Assembly (NCBI GenBank): GCA_019638625.1
Contig: JAHBTK010000006.1
Location: 1-64,000 of the forward strand
Length of the DNA: 64,000 nt
Source: Chitinophagaceae bacterium
GTDB taxonomy: Bacteria > Bacteroidota > Bacteroidia > Chitinophagales > Chitinophagaceae
Direction: 5' to 3'
In this document: in pieces, positions 55,401-63,497 of the stretch
Layout: each line of letters begins with the position of its first letter
Position numbering within the stretch: the stretch's first letter is position 1
The notes under the pieces: model-generated
What the model saw: the letters and a program-made list of their open reading frames with translations, nothing else
Databases searched by the model: none
What the model was told of the DNA's origin: nothing
Translations under genes and position numbers: made by a program

Positions 55401-56831
55401 CGGCTGCGGCCGGTGTTGATGACAGCTTCCGTAGCTTCTCTCGGGTTCCTGCCTATGGCTATCAGCCATAGCGTGGGCGCCGAAGTGCAGCGTCCGCTGG
55501 CAACAGTAGTGATCGGCGGATTGATCACCGCCACCTTACTTACCCTGGTAGTACTTCCTGTTTTGTATCGCTGGATGGAAACCGGCAGCACAGGAAAGAA
55601 GATAACAAAACCAGTTACCATCATTGCCGGACTGCTGCTGGTATCGGCAACCGTTCACGCGCAGCAGCCGCTGACCCTGGAACAGGTATTGCAAATGGCT
55701 GATATCAACAACCTGCAGTTGAAAGCCGCCCGGCAGCAGATCGATTACTGGCAACAGTTACAGTCTTCTACTTTTGATCCGCCAAAAACAGAAACCGGTG
55801 CGGAGTACGGCGGTATCAGCAGCGCTCAAAATGATACCCGCTTTTTTGCTACCCAGAGTTTTAGCCTGCCGGTAGTGTACAAACGGCAACGGCAACTATA
55901 CGAGGCACAGGGACACACGCAGGAACAAATGCTGAAGTGGAAACAGGCAGACCTGAACCGGGAAATTACGATTGTCTTTTACCGGCTGGCAGAGTTGACT
56001 GAGAGGCAGAAGCTTCTGCAGCGGTTGGACTCCATATACAGCCGGTTTCAAACCGCCGCCACACTACGCCGGGAAGCAGGGGAAAGCAATCTGTTGGAAA
56101 AAACTACCGCTGATGCCTACCTGCAGCAACTGCAGTTGCAGCAACAGGCGATTGAGGATGACCTGGTGATCGAAGAAAAAAGAATGCAATTGCTGTTGAA
56201 TACCGGAGAAAGGATCATTCCTGCCTATACGGATCTGAAGATGAAGCCGCCGCTGGTGGATACCAGCCTGGCTACACAACACCCGGAGGTACAATATAAC
56301 AAACTGCGGGAGCAAACCGCCCGGGCATTCACCCAAACCGAAAAAGCCAGGCTACACCCGGAGTTTTCCATAGGCTACAGCAACCAATCCATCATCGGTT
56401 ACCAAAGCACGGACGGTATCAGCCAGAAATATTATAGTGCCGGACACCGGTTCCATGTGGCGACACTGGGTATCGGTATTCCACTGTTCAACGGGGCTGC
56501 CAAAGCCCGGATAAAGGCCGCGCAGATAAATGAGGGCATCAGCAGTTTGGAAACCCAAGCTGCCCTGCAGTCTGTAAAATACACCCTGCTGCAATGGCAG
56601 CAGGCTTATATCAAACAACAAAAACAGGTGCACTATTTCGAGCAGACCGGTTTAATGCAGTCGGAAAGGATCATCTTTTCTGCCAATCTAAGCTTTGAGC
56701 AAGGAGAGATCAATTACCTGGAGTGGACCGTACTGATGAACAACGCGGTATCCATCCAACTGCAGTACCTAGATGCCCTGCAGGCATACAACCGAACCAT
56801 TATTGAACTACAATACTTGAACAGCAAATAA
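52476..56831 (+). CDS. CzcA/CusA heavy-metal RND pump fused to a TolC-like outer-membrane domain
   Basis: 1451 aa. Residues 1 to about 1035 are a full RND proton antiporter: FSVRNKLIIGLFTLILV, the DFGLIVDGAVIIVEA segment in transmembrane region 4, and GVAVLNGIVLIAEFNRLK, ending in VVLPVLYRWME. Residues about 1043-1063 form a second hydrophobic signal-like stretch (TIIAGLLLVSATVHAQQ). From there to the end is a TolC/OEP-type helical region (LTLEQVLQMADINNLQLKAARQQ). The DFG-x3-DGA-x3-VE signature fits the divalent-metal (CzcA, HME1) group rather than the Cu/Ag (CusA) group. The pump and the outer-membrane channel are thus one polypeptide, probably separated by processing. Confidence 0.9.
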   Translation: MLNAIIRFSVRNKLIIGLFTLILVIAGVINLRTLSIDALPDITSNQVQVITVSPSLAAPEVERLITFPLEQATANIPGIVEMRSISRFGLSVLTVVFNDKTDVYWARQQISERLSLAREQIPSSAGNPELAPVTTGIGEVYQYVIRPQKGYEGKYDLTELRSIQDWIVRRQLLGTPGVADVSSFGGYLKQYEIAVQPTRLKSMGVTIDDIFNALEKNNENSGGAYIEKGPAALFIRTEGLAENVGQLEKIFIRHTAQGIPVYIKDVAEVRIGHAIRYGALTYRDQGEVAGAVVLMLKGANASEVVSNVKEKIEQIRKTLPEGIILETFYDRTKMVDNSMNTVKKNLLEGALIVIFVLVVFLGNARAGLIVASVIPLSMLFAVTMMNIFGISGNLMSLGALDFGLIVDGAVIIVEAILHKLHHGKSLSGINRISQQQLNGEVEQASGRMMNSAVFGQIIILIVYLPILSLTGIEGKMFRPMAQTVSLALIGAFLLSLTYVPMMTSLVLSKKLSHKDTWADKMVKKIQHVYKPLLHKALAYPKTVIAICLLLLGLSFFIMSRLGGEFIPELNEGDFAVDARLMTGSSLTETIKTTQKAVTILEQRFPEVEKIVTRIGASEIPTDPMPLEMTDIMISLKPPSQWTSAKTTEELADKMSKALKDIPGLTAGFQFPVQMRFNELISGARQDVVCKIFGEDLEQLSLYAKELGSLAGSVAGARDIYIETVTGLPQIVVNYNREAMARYQLHITDLNRIIRSAFAGETAGIIYEKERRYGLAVRLEGLSRTDISDVQQLLIATPAGLQIPLYQVADITIKEGPNQIQRENAHRRIIVGFNVRDRDVESVVNELQHKVNANMKLNSGYYIKYGGQFENMVEAKQRLSIAVPAALLLILLMLYFAFGSLKYGLLIFSAIPLSAIGGVFSLWIRGLPFSISAGIGFIALFGVAVLNGIVLIAEFNRLKKEGLTNIREIIERGTLTRLRPVLMTASVASLGFLPMAISHSVGAEVQRPLATVVIGGLITATLLTLVVLPVLYRWMETGSTGKKITKPVTIIAGLLLVSATVHAQQPLTLEQVLQMADINNLQLKAARQQIDYWQQLQSSTFDPPKTETGAEYGGISSAQNDTRFFATQSFSLPVVYKRQRQLYEAQGHTQEQMLKWKQADLNREITIVFYRLAELTERQKLLQRLDSIYSRFQTAATLRREAGESNLLEKTTADAYLQQLQLQQQAIEDDLVIEEKRMQLLLNTGERIIPAYTDLKMKPPLVDTSLATQHPEVQYNKLREQTARAFTQTEKARLHPEFSIGYSNQSIIGYQSTDGISQKYYSAGHRFHVATLGIGIPLFNGAAKARIKAAQINEGISSLETQAALQSVKYTLLQWQQAYIKQQKQVHYFEQTGLMQSERIIFSANLSFEQGEINYLEWTVLMNNAVSIQLQYLDALQAYNRTIIELQYLNSK

Positions 56832-56837
56832 ACAATC

Positions 56838-57968
56838 ATGCGAAACTTATTTATCCTATTGTCCCTCACTTTTTTCACCGCCTGCTCTTCGCCGCAGGAA
56901 CCAAAAGAAGAAACAACTGCCGTTGCTGAGGACTATATAACCCTTTCGGCAGAACAATATAAAAATGCCGGTATAGAAACGGGCATCGTTCAGAAACACC
57001 CAGTCAATAGCATACTACGTGTGAACGGCGTGGTAGACGTACCACCGCAAAACATTGTATCGGTAAGCTTTCCGCTGGGCGGCTACCTGAAAAACATGCG
57101 CCTGCTACCGGGCATGCAGGTACGAAAAGGAGAAACCATAGCCACTATCGAAGACCAGGCAATGATACAACTGCAACAGGACTACCTGGTAACGAAAGCC
57201 CGACTGGAATATGCGGAAAAAGACTATGAGAGACAGGAAACCCTGCACAAAAACAATGTAAGCGCAGACAAGGTATTGCAGCAATCCAAAGCGGAATATG
57301 CTTCGCAAAAGGCGATCCTCCGGGGGCTGGAAGAGAAGCTGCACCTGGTAGGTATTAATCCGGCACAACTGAACGACCGGACGATCTCCCGCAGCGTGGC
57401 TATCTATTCTCCCATTCACGGATTTGTATCCAAAGTAAATGTGAATATCGGTAAGTATGTAAATCCTTCGGATGTATTATTTGAGCTCATCAATCCGGAC
57501 GATATACATGCAGTGCTTACGGTATTTGAAAAGGACCTGGCAAAAGTGAAGCCCAAACAAAAAGTGATGGTAACGTTTGCAGATGACCCCGGCACGGAAT
57601 ACGAGTGTGAAGTGCTGCTGATAACCAAAAATGTGGACGATGACCGCCGGGCACTGGTACATTGTCATTTTGAAAAAAGACCCGGGCTGTTATTACCCGG
57701 CATGTTCCTGAATGCCGCGATCCACGTAAACAATACCGCCGTTACCGCCGTACCCGAAGAAGCGCTGGTGCGTTACGGAAAGAACAGCTATCTCCTGGAA
57801 GAAACCGGGGGAAACCGGTTTACTCTATTGCCCGTAATACCGGGAGTAACCGACAACGGGATGACAGAAGTGAGTTCCGGGGAAGATAGCCTGGAAGGAA
57901 AAAAGATCATCACCAGGAACGCTTACCCTGTACTGGCCATGATGAAGAACAACGGAGAGGAGGATTAA
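56838..57968 (+). CDS. RND efflux membrane-fusion lipoprotein (CusB/CzcB-like)
   Basis: 376 aa with a lipobox (LTFFTAC, Cys 16). It contains the hairpin and lipoyl-like halves of membrane-fusion proteins: VSFPLGGYLKNMRLLPGMQVRKGETIATIEDQAMIQLQQDYL (key parts GMQVRKGETIA and IQLQQDYL), a coiled hairpin to residue 175, then IYSPIHGFVSKVNVNIGKYV and FEKDLAKVKPKQKVMV. It starts 6 bases after the pump gene and forms the periplasmic adaptor. There is no His-rich N-terminus of CusB. Confidence 0.92.
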   Translation: MRNLFILLSLTFFTACSSPQEPKEETTAVAEDYITLSAEQYKNAGIETGIVQKHPVNSILRVNGVVDVPPQNIVSVSFPLGGYLKNMRLLPGMQVRKGETIATIEDQAMIQLQQDYLVTKARLEYAEKDYERQETLHKNNVSADKVLQQSKAEYASQKAILRGLEEKLHLVGINPAQLNDRTISRSVAIYSPIHGFVSKVNVNIGKYVNPSDVLFELINPDDIHAVLTVFEKDLAKVKPKQKVMVTFADDPGTEYECEVLLITKNVDDDRRALVHCHFEKRPGLLLPGMFLNAAIHVNNTAVTAVPEEALVRYGKNSYLLEETGGNRFTLLPVIPGVTDNGMTEVSSGEDSLEGKKIITRNAYPVLAMMKNNGEED

Positions 57969-58092
57969 GGCGGATATGAAAAACTGACTATGATAAGGCA
58001 GGTATGGGAAATAGGATTTATTATGTCCTTAATTCTACGAAGGAGAAGTCTGCCGGGAATAATTAGAAAAAGAGCCGTCTCCCGGGATACTT

Positions 58093-58119
58093 CTGTTGAC
58101 ATTTAAACTGTTGACATTT
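58093..58119. repeat. Tandem 12-bp direct repeat
   Basis: CTGTTGACATTT occurs at 58093-58104 and again at 58108-58119. The pair lies inside an inverted GTCTCC/GGAGAC frame (about 58077-58132) in the gap between the efflux operon and the acetyltransferase gene. Confidence 0.4.
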
Positions 58120-58135
58120 CACCGTGGAGACAGAT

Positions 58136-58155
58136 GCCCGAAGGGCTTTTGTTTT
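58136..58155 (+). terminator. Terminator after the efflux operon
   Basis: GCCC-GAA-GGGC followed by a T-rich run (TTTTGTTTTC) makes a short stem-loop typical of a rho-independent terminator. It is the only such structure between the membrane-fusion gene and the acetyltransferase gene. Confidence 0.6.
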
Positions 58156-58218
58156 CATACCCATACCATTTACCATTACCTTTTTTCTTAAGTTTAATAT
58201 CCAGTTAATAGTACTAAA

Positions 58219-58629
58219 ATGACTACAATAACAATAGATACGGACAAAAACCGGCTTGATATAGGGTTTATCACAAACTTCATTTCAAACTCTTACTGGG
58301 CAAAAGGAAGAACAGTGGATGCCATGAAAACCTGCATAGACAATTCGTTGAATTTTGGCGTTTACCTGGATGATAAACAAATCGGCTTTGCCCGCGTACT
58401 AACAGATTATGCGCAGTTTGCTTACATCATGGACTTATTCATTGACGAAAACCACCGGGGTAAAGGTTACTCAAAAGCCCTGATGAAATACATCATTGAA
58501 TTGGACGGGTTGAAAGCGGTTAAAATGTGGCGGTTGGCAACCGGTGATGCACATGGACTGTACAAAAAATTCGGATTTAACGTATTGGCAAACCCGGAAA
58601 ACATGATGGAACTGATCATTAAAAAATAG
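58219..58629 (+). CDS. GNAT family N-acetyltransferase
   Basis: 136 aa, ATG start. The acetyl-CoA loop is visible in LFIDENHRGKGYSKALMKYI, with the R-G-x-G-x-S pattern, and the C-terminus MWRLATGDAHGLYKKFGFN is typical of the fold. The substrate cannot be inferred. It stands alone and is not obviously linked to the metal genes before it or the encapsulin genes after it. Confidence 0.88.
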   Translation: MTTITIDTDKNRLDIGFITNFISNSYWAKGRTVDAMKTCIDNSLNFGVYLDDKQIGFARVLTDYAQFAYIMDLFIDENHRGKGYSKALMKYIIELDGLKAVKMWRLATGDAHGLYKKFGFNVLANPENMMELIIKK

Positions 58630-59115
58630 CCTTTCGGAAAGAGTTTCAACCATTTTCAGCAATTGGAAAACACCCTGCCTTTCAGGGTATAACTCCATAC
58701 GTTCACCATGGCGCAGGGTATGATCCCCTTCTTCTACAATTAAAAACTTCTTCAAAATTATTCCCTGTTTACAGGTTCTTCGATGTTAATAAAAAGCCCC
58801 TTCGTAGAAACGAAGCGACGTTTAATGCTTGCCTTTATGACTCCGCAGTTATGAGTGGACTCGAACCACCATAAAAATACCGGCACCGTCTGCCTTCATA
58901 ACCGAATAAAAAAATTGAAAAAAGACTCGCAGGAATCAACATCGACACAAATGGATTGCCGTATAAAAAGCGGTATGACCTGAAGTATTCCGAATCATGG
59001 AGCAAAACTATTTAAAAAATATTAGTCTACAAAATTAGTAGAATAATATTTTTCAATTATTTTCGTCCTGGTACAATCAAAACCGTATTAAACTATCAAA
59101 CGTAAATAAGAATTT
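58630..59115. other. Intergenic region with tRNA-like fold and encapsulin promoter
   Basis: 486 bases without a gene. It contains a hairpin CTTCG-TAGAAA-CGAAG near 58800 and a 55-base segment at 58848-58902 with the arms of an acceptor-like stem (GTTATGA/TCATAAC) and a T-arm-like GTGG-loop-CCAC on the minus strand. It also contains the long palindrome 59015-59053 and a -7-like TATTTTCG at 59058-59065. I find no complete tRNA. Confidence 0.55.
59015..59053. promoter_or_regulatory. Long palindrome upstream of the encapsulin operon
   Basis: Arms AATATTAGTCTAC (59018-59030) and GTAGAATAATATT (59038-59050) match with one mismatch across a 7-base spacer, and the pairing continues three bases outward. 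The palindrome would overlap the -33 region of a promoter whose -7-like element is TATTTTCG (59058-59065). Palindromes of this CTAC-N7-GTAG type fit a dimeric repressor such as an Rrf2-family regulator of sulfur genes; the regulator is not encoded in this window. Confidence 0.65.
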
Positions 59116-60063
59116 ATGCCAAAGTCAGAGAAAATTCACCATTCGCTACCGGATCAGGCAGCTTATCAGCTTGCTAATATCACCAAGACTCCGCCTCAGT
59201 ACAATGCAATCACTCCCCGCTGGCTGGTTCGCCTGCTGGACTGGAAACCGCTGGAAGCCGGGGTGCTCAGGGTAAATAAGGTAGTAAACCCGCAAAATGT
59301 GGATGTAGTATGCGGTCAGGATGAAACGGTACCGCTCCCTGAGTCCTATGTTCCGTATGATGAAAAACCCAGGGAGTATGTACTAAATTCCATTTCATCC
59401 GTTTTAAACGTACACACACGCACCTCCGATTTGTATAGTCAGCCCTTTGATCAGATCAAAGAACAACTCCGGCTGACCATTGAAACGGTAAAAGAGCGGC
59501 AGGAAAGCGAGCTGATCAACAACAAGGGGTATGGGCTGCTTCACAATGTAGCGCCGTCCCAGCGTATCAATACCCGTACAGGACCACCCACCCCGGACGA
59601 CCTGGATGATCTTATTTCAAAAGTGTGGAAAGAGCCTTCCTTCTTTCTGGCTCATCCCAGGACTATTGCCGCTTTTGAGCGGGAATGTACGCGAAGAGGT
59701 GTGCCGCCTCCAACGGTCAACCTGTTTGGATCTCCGTTTTTAACCTGGCGAGGCATTCCCCTGGTACCTACGGATAAACTGTTTATAGACGGCAAGCAGC
59801 ATACGGAAGTTGGGAAAAAAGGAAAAACAAGTATCCTGTTACTACGTGTCGGTGAACAAAAACAGGGGGTAGTCGGGCTTTTCCAACCGGGTTTGCCCGG
59901 AGAACAAACACCCGGGCTTTCTGTGCGTTTTATGGGGATCAATCAAAACGCCATTGGTTCTTACCTGGTATCCCTGTATTGCTCGGCAGCGGTATTAACA
60001 GAAGATGCTATCGCTTCTCTCGATAATGTTGAAATTGGAAACTACCATGAGTACAAATATTAA
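59116..60063 (+). CDS. Family 2A encapsulin nanocompartment shell protein
   Basis: 315 aa. The N-terminal arm (residues 1-45, HHSLPDQAAYQLANITKTPP, then RWLVRLLDWKPLEAGVLRVNKV) and the following body (EYVLNSISSVLNVHTRTSDLYSQPFDQ, key parts SISSVLNVHTRTSDLYS) match the SrpI-like family 2A encapsulins, which have an HK97-type fold and self-assemble into protein shells. Later segments are FFLAHPRTIAAFERECTRRG and GIPLVPTDKLFIDG. It overlaps the cysteine desulfurase cargo gene by 17 bases. The shell is expected to be cytosolic; its role in sulfur metabolism is known from relatives and not shown here. Confidence 0.9.
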   Translation: MPKSEKIHHSLPDQAAYQLANITKTPPQYNAITPRWLVRLLDWKPLEAGVLRVNKVVNPQNVDVVCGQDETVPLPESYVPYDEKPREYVLNSISSVLNVHTRTSDLYSQPFDQIKEQLRLTIETVKERQESELINNKGYGLLHNVAPSQRINTRTGPPTPDDLDDLISKVWKEPSFFLAHPRTIAAFERECTRRGVPPPTVNLFGSPFLTWRGIPLVPTDKLFIDGKQHTEVGKKGKTSILLLRVGEQKQGVVGLFQPGLPGEQTPGLSVRFMGINQNAIGSYLVSLYCSAAVLTEDAIASLDNVEIGNYHEYKY

Positions 60064-62011
60064 TAACCTGCCTGTAAACGAGGGCGAGCTTGCCGCCCAG
60101 GCAGGTTTGCCCGACCCGGGGCAACTGGCAGATATTGCTAACCGGTATTTCAAAGAATCGTTTGCAGCCTATACGGAAAATGTTCCGGTTGCAGACAGCA
60201 TAGCCGCGGCAACAACAGGCGTTCCGGCTCTGCAGGATTTGAGCAGGGGTATTTCATCAACCGGCAATATACCGGTTCAGGATCCATCGCAAACAATATT
60301 ACCGGGGGTAAGTAGCAGCAGCTATTTATCAGGCAGTGACCTGGTTAATTGGTCAAACGAAGTGGAAAAACACACACCGGGCTGGAATACCAACACACCG
60401 GAAGCTTATTTTCCCGGAACACCATCATTTACCTTTTTACAGGATATCCGGGCACTTTCGGCATACACCCCGGGCGTTGTCCCTTCATCCCCGCAACTGC
60501 CTGCCGTAAAGATCCCGACGGAAACGGCAGTGAAAGATATCGGCTCTCTTTTACAATACACGGGGACATCTATACCGGCCCCGGGTATTGCAACGGATGC
60601 CCTGGCGGCGCCGCATCTTGCGGGAACTGTAGCCAGGACAGGTGATAAGGGGATCCCGGATGCTTTTGGTTTCCTTTCATCCGCCAGGTCCATATACGAT
60701 CATGACACTGATAGTTATCAAAACAGCTTTGTAAAGGAAGAGAAAAGTAGTGCACAGGAGATCAACAATATCCGTCCGGACCTGTTTGACGTGAATGTAG
60801 TACGCAGGGATTTTCCTATCCTGCAGGAAAAAGTAAACGGAAAACCGCTGATCTGGTTCGACAATGCGGCTACCACGCAGAAACCTCAATCGGTTATCGA
60901 CCGGCTTACCTATTTTTACCAGCATGAGAATTCAAACGTACACCGTGCAGCTCACACACTTGCCGCCCGCTCTACGGACGCTTATGACGCAGCGCGACAG
61001 AAAGTGCAGCAGTTCCTGAAGGCAGGTTCCGTAAACGAGATCATATTTGTAAGAGGAGCTACCGAAGCCATTAACCTGGTAGCCAAGAGCTGGGGCCTTC
61101 AAAACATTCAGAAGGATGATGAGATCATCGTATCTCACCTGGAACATCATGCCAATATTGTACCCTGGCAAATGCTTTGTTCCGTGAAAGGCGCTAAACT
61201 CAAAGTGATCCCCGTAGACAGTACCGGCCAATTGTTGCTGGATGAATACCAGAAATTACTGAGTAATAAAACAAAGCTGGTGGCAGTTACCCAGGTCTCC
61301 AATGCGTTGGGAACCGTAACACCGGTAGAGGAAGTGGTGGCGGCGGCGCACCGCTACGGAGCCAAAGTACTGGTTGACGGGGCACAGGCAGTATCGCATA
61401 TGCCTGTAGATGTGCAGGCTTATGATTGCGATTTCTATGTATTTTCCGGGCACAAGGTATTTGGTCCTACAGGAATCGGTGTTGTATATGGTAAGGAAGA
61501 TATCCTGAACGCTACACAGCCCTGGCAGGGCGGTGGTAATATGATACGGGACGTTACTTTTGAAAAAACGGTTTATCATCCGGCGCCATTCCGTTTTGAA
61601 GCCGGCACCGGCAATATCGCTGATGCTGTAGGACTGGGCGCCGCAATTGATTACGTTCAAAAAATCGGACTGAACAACATCAATGCATACGAACATGCGT
61701 TGCTGGCGTACGCTACTGAAGGGTTGAAACGCATCCCGGGCTTACGCCTGATAGGCACTGCCCAAAATAAAGCCAGTGTTGCATCCTTTGTTCTGGAAGG
61801 ATACAGCACAGAACAGGTAGGACAGATACTGAACAAAGACGGTATCGCGGTACGGTCGGGTCATCATTGCGCCCAACCCATCCTGCGACGGTTTGGTGTA
61901 GAGGCTACCGTTCGTCCCTCTTTCGCTTTTTATAATACCTGCGAAGAGATCGACGTATTGATAGCAGCCATCTGGAACCTGGTAAATGGTCGCAGTCCGG
62001 GGCTGGTATGA
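60047..62011 (+). CDS. Family 2A encapsulin cargo cysteine desulfurase with long targeting N-terminus
   Basis: 654 aa from the ATG at 60047, which overlaps the shell gene. Residues 1 to about 240 are low-complexity, rich in Pro, Ser, Thr, Ala and Gly, and contain short repeated motifs (VPALQDLS, PGVVPSSPQLP). This is the disordered region that directs the enzyme into the shell. Residues 241-654 are a SufS-type cysteine desulfurase: PLP Lys 470 in SGHKVFGPTG and catalytic Cys 608 in RSGHHCAQP. It converts cysteine to alanine and passes on persulfide. The pair is a known two-gene unit; I see no other sulfur genes in the window. Confidence 0.92.
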   Translation: MSTNINNLPVNEGELAAQAGLPDPGQLADIANRYFKESFAAYTENVPVADSIAAATTGVPALQDLSRGISSTGNIPVQDPSQTILPGVSSSSYLSGSDLVNWSNEVEKHTPGWNTNTPEAYFPGTPSFTFLQDIRALSAYTPGVVPSSPQLPAVKIPTETAVKDIGSLLQYTGTSIPAPGIATDALAAPHLAGTVARTGDKGIPDAFGFLSSARSIYDHDTDSYQNSFVKEEKSSAQEINNIRPDLFDVNVVRRDFPILQEKVNGKPLIWFDNAATTQKPQSVIDRLTYFYQHENSNVHRAAHTLAARSTDAYDAARQKVQQFLKAGSVNEIIFVRGATEAINLVAKSWGLQNIQKDDEIIVSHLEHHANIVPWQMLCSVKGAKLKVIPVDSTGQLLLDEYQKLLSNKTKLVAVTQVSNALGTVTPVEEVVAAAHRYGAKVLVDGAQAVSHMPVDVQAYDCDFYVFSGHKVFGPTGIGVVYGKEDILNATQPWQGGGNMIRDVTFEKTVYHPAPFRFEAGTGNIADAVGLGAAIDYVQKIGLNNINAYEHALLAYATEGLKRIPGLRLIGTAQNKASVASFVLEGYSTEQVGQILNKDGIAVRSGHHCAQPILRRFGVEATVRPSFAFYNTCEEIDVLIAAIWNLVNGRSPGLV

Positions 62012-62101
62012 TAATGCCATTACCCGGCAAAACTATTCTGCGGAAATAAAATATGGTAAACCCGGAAGAAAATTTGAATATGAAAATTGGCACCTCAACT
62101 G

Positions 62102-62140
62102 AAAAAACTTCCGGTCAACCGGGTTGACCGGAAGTTTTTT
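62102..62140. terminator. Bidirectional terminator between the desulfurase and DedA genes
   Basis: AAAAAACTTCCGGTCAACC and its inverted copy GGTTGACCGGAAGTTTTTT share a centre of one base. The A and T flanks make it work for both convergent genes. The DedA stop codon lies inside the hairpin. Confidence 0.92.
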
Positions 62141-62783
62141 TCCTGCCGGCATACCATCCTTTCAGCATTGAAAAAATGATCGGTAATACAGATAAAAAAA
62201 CGATCAGCAGTACCACTTTGCTAAAGTTATCCCTTATAGCCGGGATCCTGCCCAGGTAGTAGCCTGCCAGCGATAACCCTACCACCCACAGGAAAGCGCC
62301 TGCCACATTATATGTAGCAAAAGTAGTATACCTCATCTTACCAACCCCTCCCACAAATGGCGCCAGGGTTCGTACGATGGGTACAAAACGCGCTATTATG
62401 ATCGTAGCAGGGCCGTACTTATCATAAAATGACTGCGTCTTATCCAGATGCTCCTGCTTTACAAAACTTTTTCCAAATATTTTAATATTCAGCACCTTCA
62501 TTCCGAAATACCGCCCGATAGCGTAATTCACTGCGTCACCGCTGATACCCGCGATCAATAACAATACGATAACAATCCATATATTCAGTGATTCCGGATA
62601 TTGGGCTGCCAGCATACCTGCCGCAAACAGGAGTGAGTCACCCGGCAGGAAGGGCATTATCACAATACCCGTTTCTACAAAAATAATGGCGAACAATATA
62701 AGGTAGATCCAATTGCCATAGTCTGACAAAATAACCCTGAGGTGATCATCAATATGCATTATAAAATCAAACAACTCCATCAT
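62115..62783 (-). CDS. DedA family membrane protein
   Basis: 222 aa from the ATG at 62783 (MELFDF or MMELFDF); a start at 62846 would add a basic leader and is less likely. About five membrane segments; motifs ETGIVIMPFLPGDSLLFAAG and RFVPIVRTLAPFVGGVGKMRYTTF carry the conserved Glu/Asp and Arg residues of the DedA family (undecaprenyl-phosphate/lipid flippase-related). It stands alone with a strong terminator. Confidence 0.9.
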   Translation of the reverse strand: MMELFDFIMHIDDHLRVILSDYGNWIYLILFAIIFVETGIVIMPFLPGDSLLFAAGMLAAQYPESLNIWIVIVLLLIAGISGDAVNYAIGRYFGMKVLNIKIFGKSFVKQEHLDKTQSFYDKYGPATIIIARFVPIVRTLAPFVGGVGKMRYTTFATYNVAGAFLWVVGLSLAGYYLGRIPAIRDNFSKVVLLIVFLSVLPIIFSMLKGWYAGRKKTSGQPG

Positions 62784-63008
62784 AACCAACCGGTTTATTT
62801 TTAAACGTGCGAAGATAGACGTCAACAACGGTTTCCGGCTGATCATATTACTTTTATTACGTTAAAAATTGTCAAAATCGGGGATACAATAAACAGTGGG
62901 ACAACATATTAAAGAACTATGTGGCCTGTTTGGAAGAAGACGGGCAGCTCAGCCCTATATCAACTCATCAAAATATCGTGAAAGAAAAGCTCCCGGGCAA
63001 CCACCGAA

Positions 63009-63476
63009 TCAATCCGCAGCTTTTTTTGAAGACTTCAGTGCCGCCCTGAAATACTTAAATGGTACAAACAACATCCCGAAACATTCCCCGTCTTCTTTAT
63101 CCATATGTTTGTGGTGCATTTTGTGCGCTCTCCGGATGGCTCTAAAATAAAAATTGTCTGTATCGCGAAATAGTCTGAACCGCTGGTGAATGAATACATC
63201 ATGAACAAGAAAATAACAAAGCCCGTAAGCAGTTATACCTCCGGCTATCCACTCCAATACCGGCATCTTTAATAACCCGCCAACCAGGAACAAAGCTATT
63301 CCCGGCAGGGCGAATATCAGGAAGAAATAGTCGTTCTTTTCAAAGAAGCCTGTCGTCTCTTTTTTATGATGATCTTTGTGCAAATACCAGAGCCAGCCGT
63401 GCATGATGTATTTATGCGTCAGCCAGGCTACGCACTCCATACCCGTAAAAGCTAAAACAGCATATAAAAGATTCAT
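63009..63476 (-). CDS. crtZ: Beta-carotene hydroxylase (CrtZ type)
   Basis: 155 aa with four membrane segments. All histidine motifs of the fatty-acid-hydroxylase fold are present: HKYIMH (residues 21-26), HKDHH (33-37), HDVFIH and HKMHHKH. The function is to add hydroxyl groups at the 3 and 3' positions of beta-carotene to give zeaxanthin. It is 21 bases after the phytoene synthase gene, so the two are probably one operon. Confidence 0.9.
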   Translation of the reverse strand: MNLLYAVLAFTGMECVAWLTHKYIMHGWLWYLHKDHHKKETTGFFEKNDYFFLIFALPGIALFLVGGLLKMPVLEWIAGGITAYGLCYFLVHDVFIHQRFRLFRDTDNFYFRAIRRAHKMHHKHMDKEDGECFGMLFVPFKYFRAALKSSKKAAD

Positions 63477-63497
63477 ATTATCAACCCGGATCCGGTT

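Noticed and set aside
58848-58902. tRNA gene
   Set aside because: Only an acceptor-like and a T-arm-like stem can be formed; there is no D arm and no plausible anticodon arm in 55 bases.
62896-63150. Plus-strand gene overlapping crtZ
   Set aside because: It is antisense to the well supported crtZ gene and has no recognisable features.
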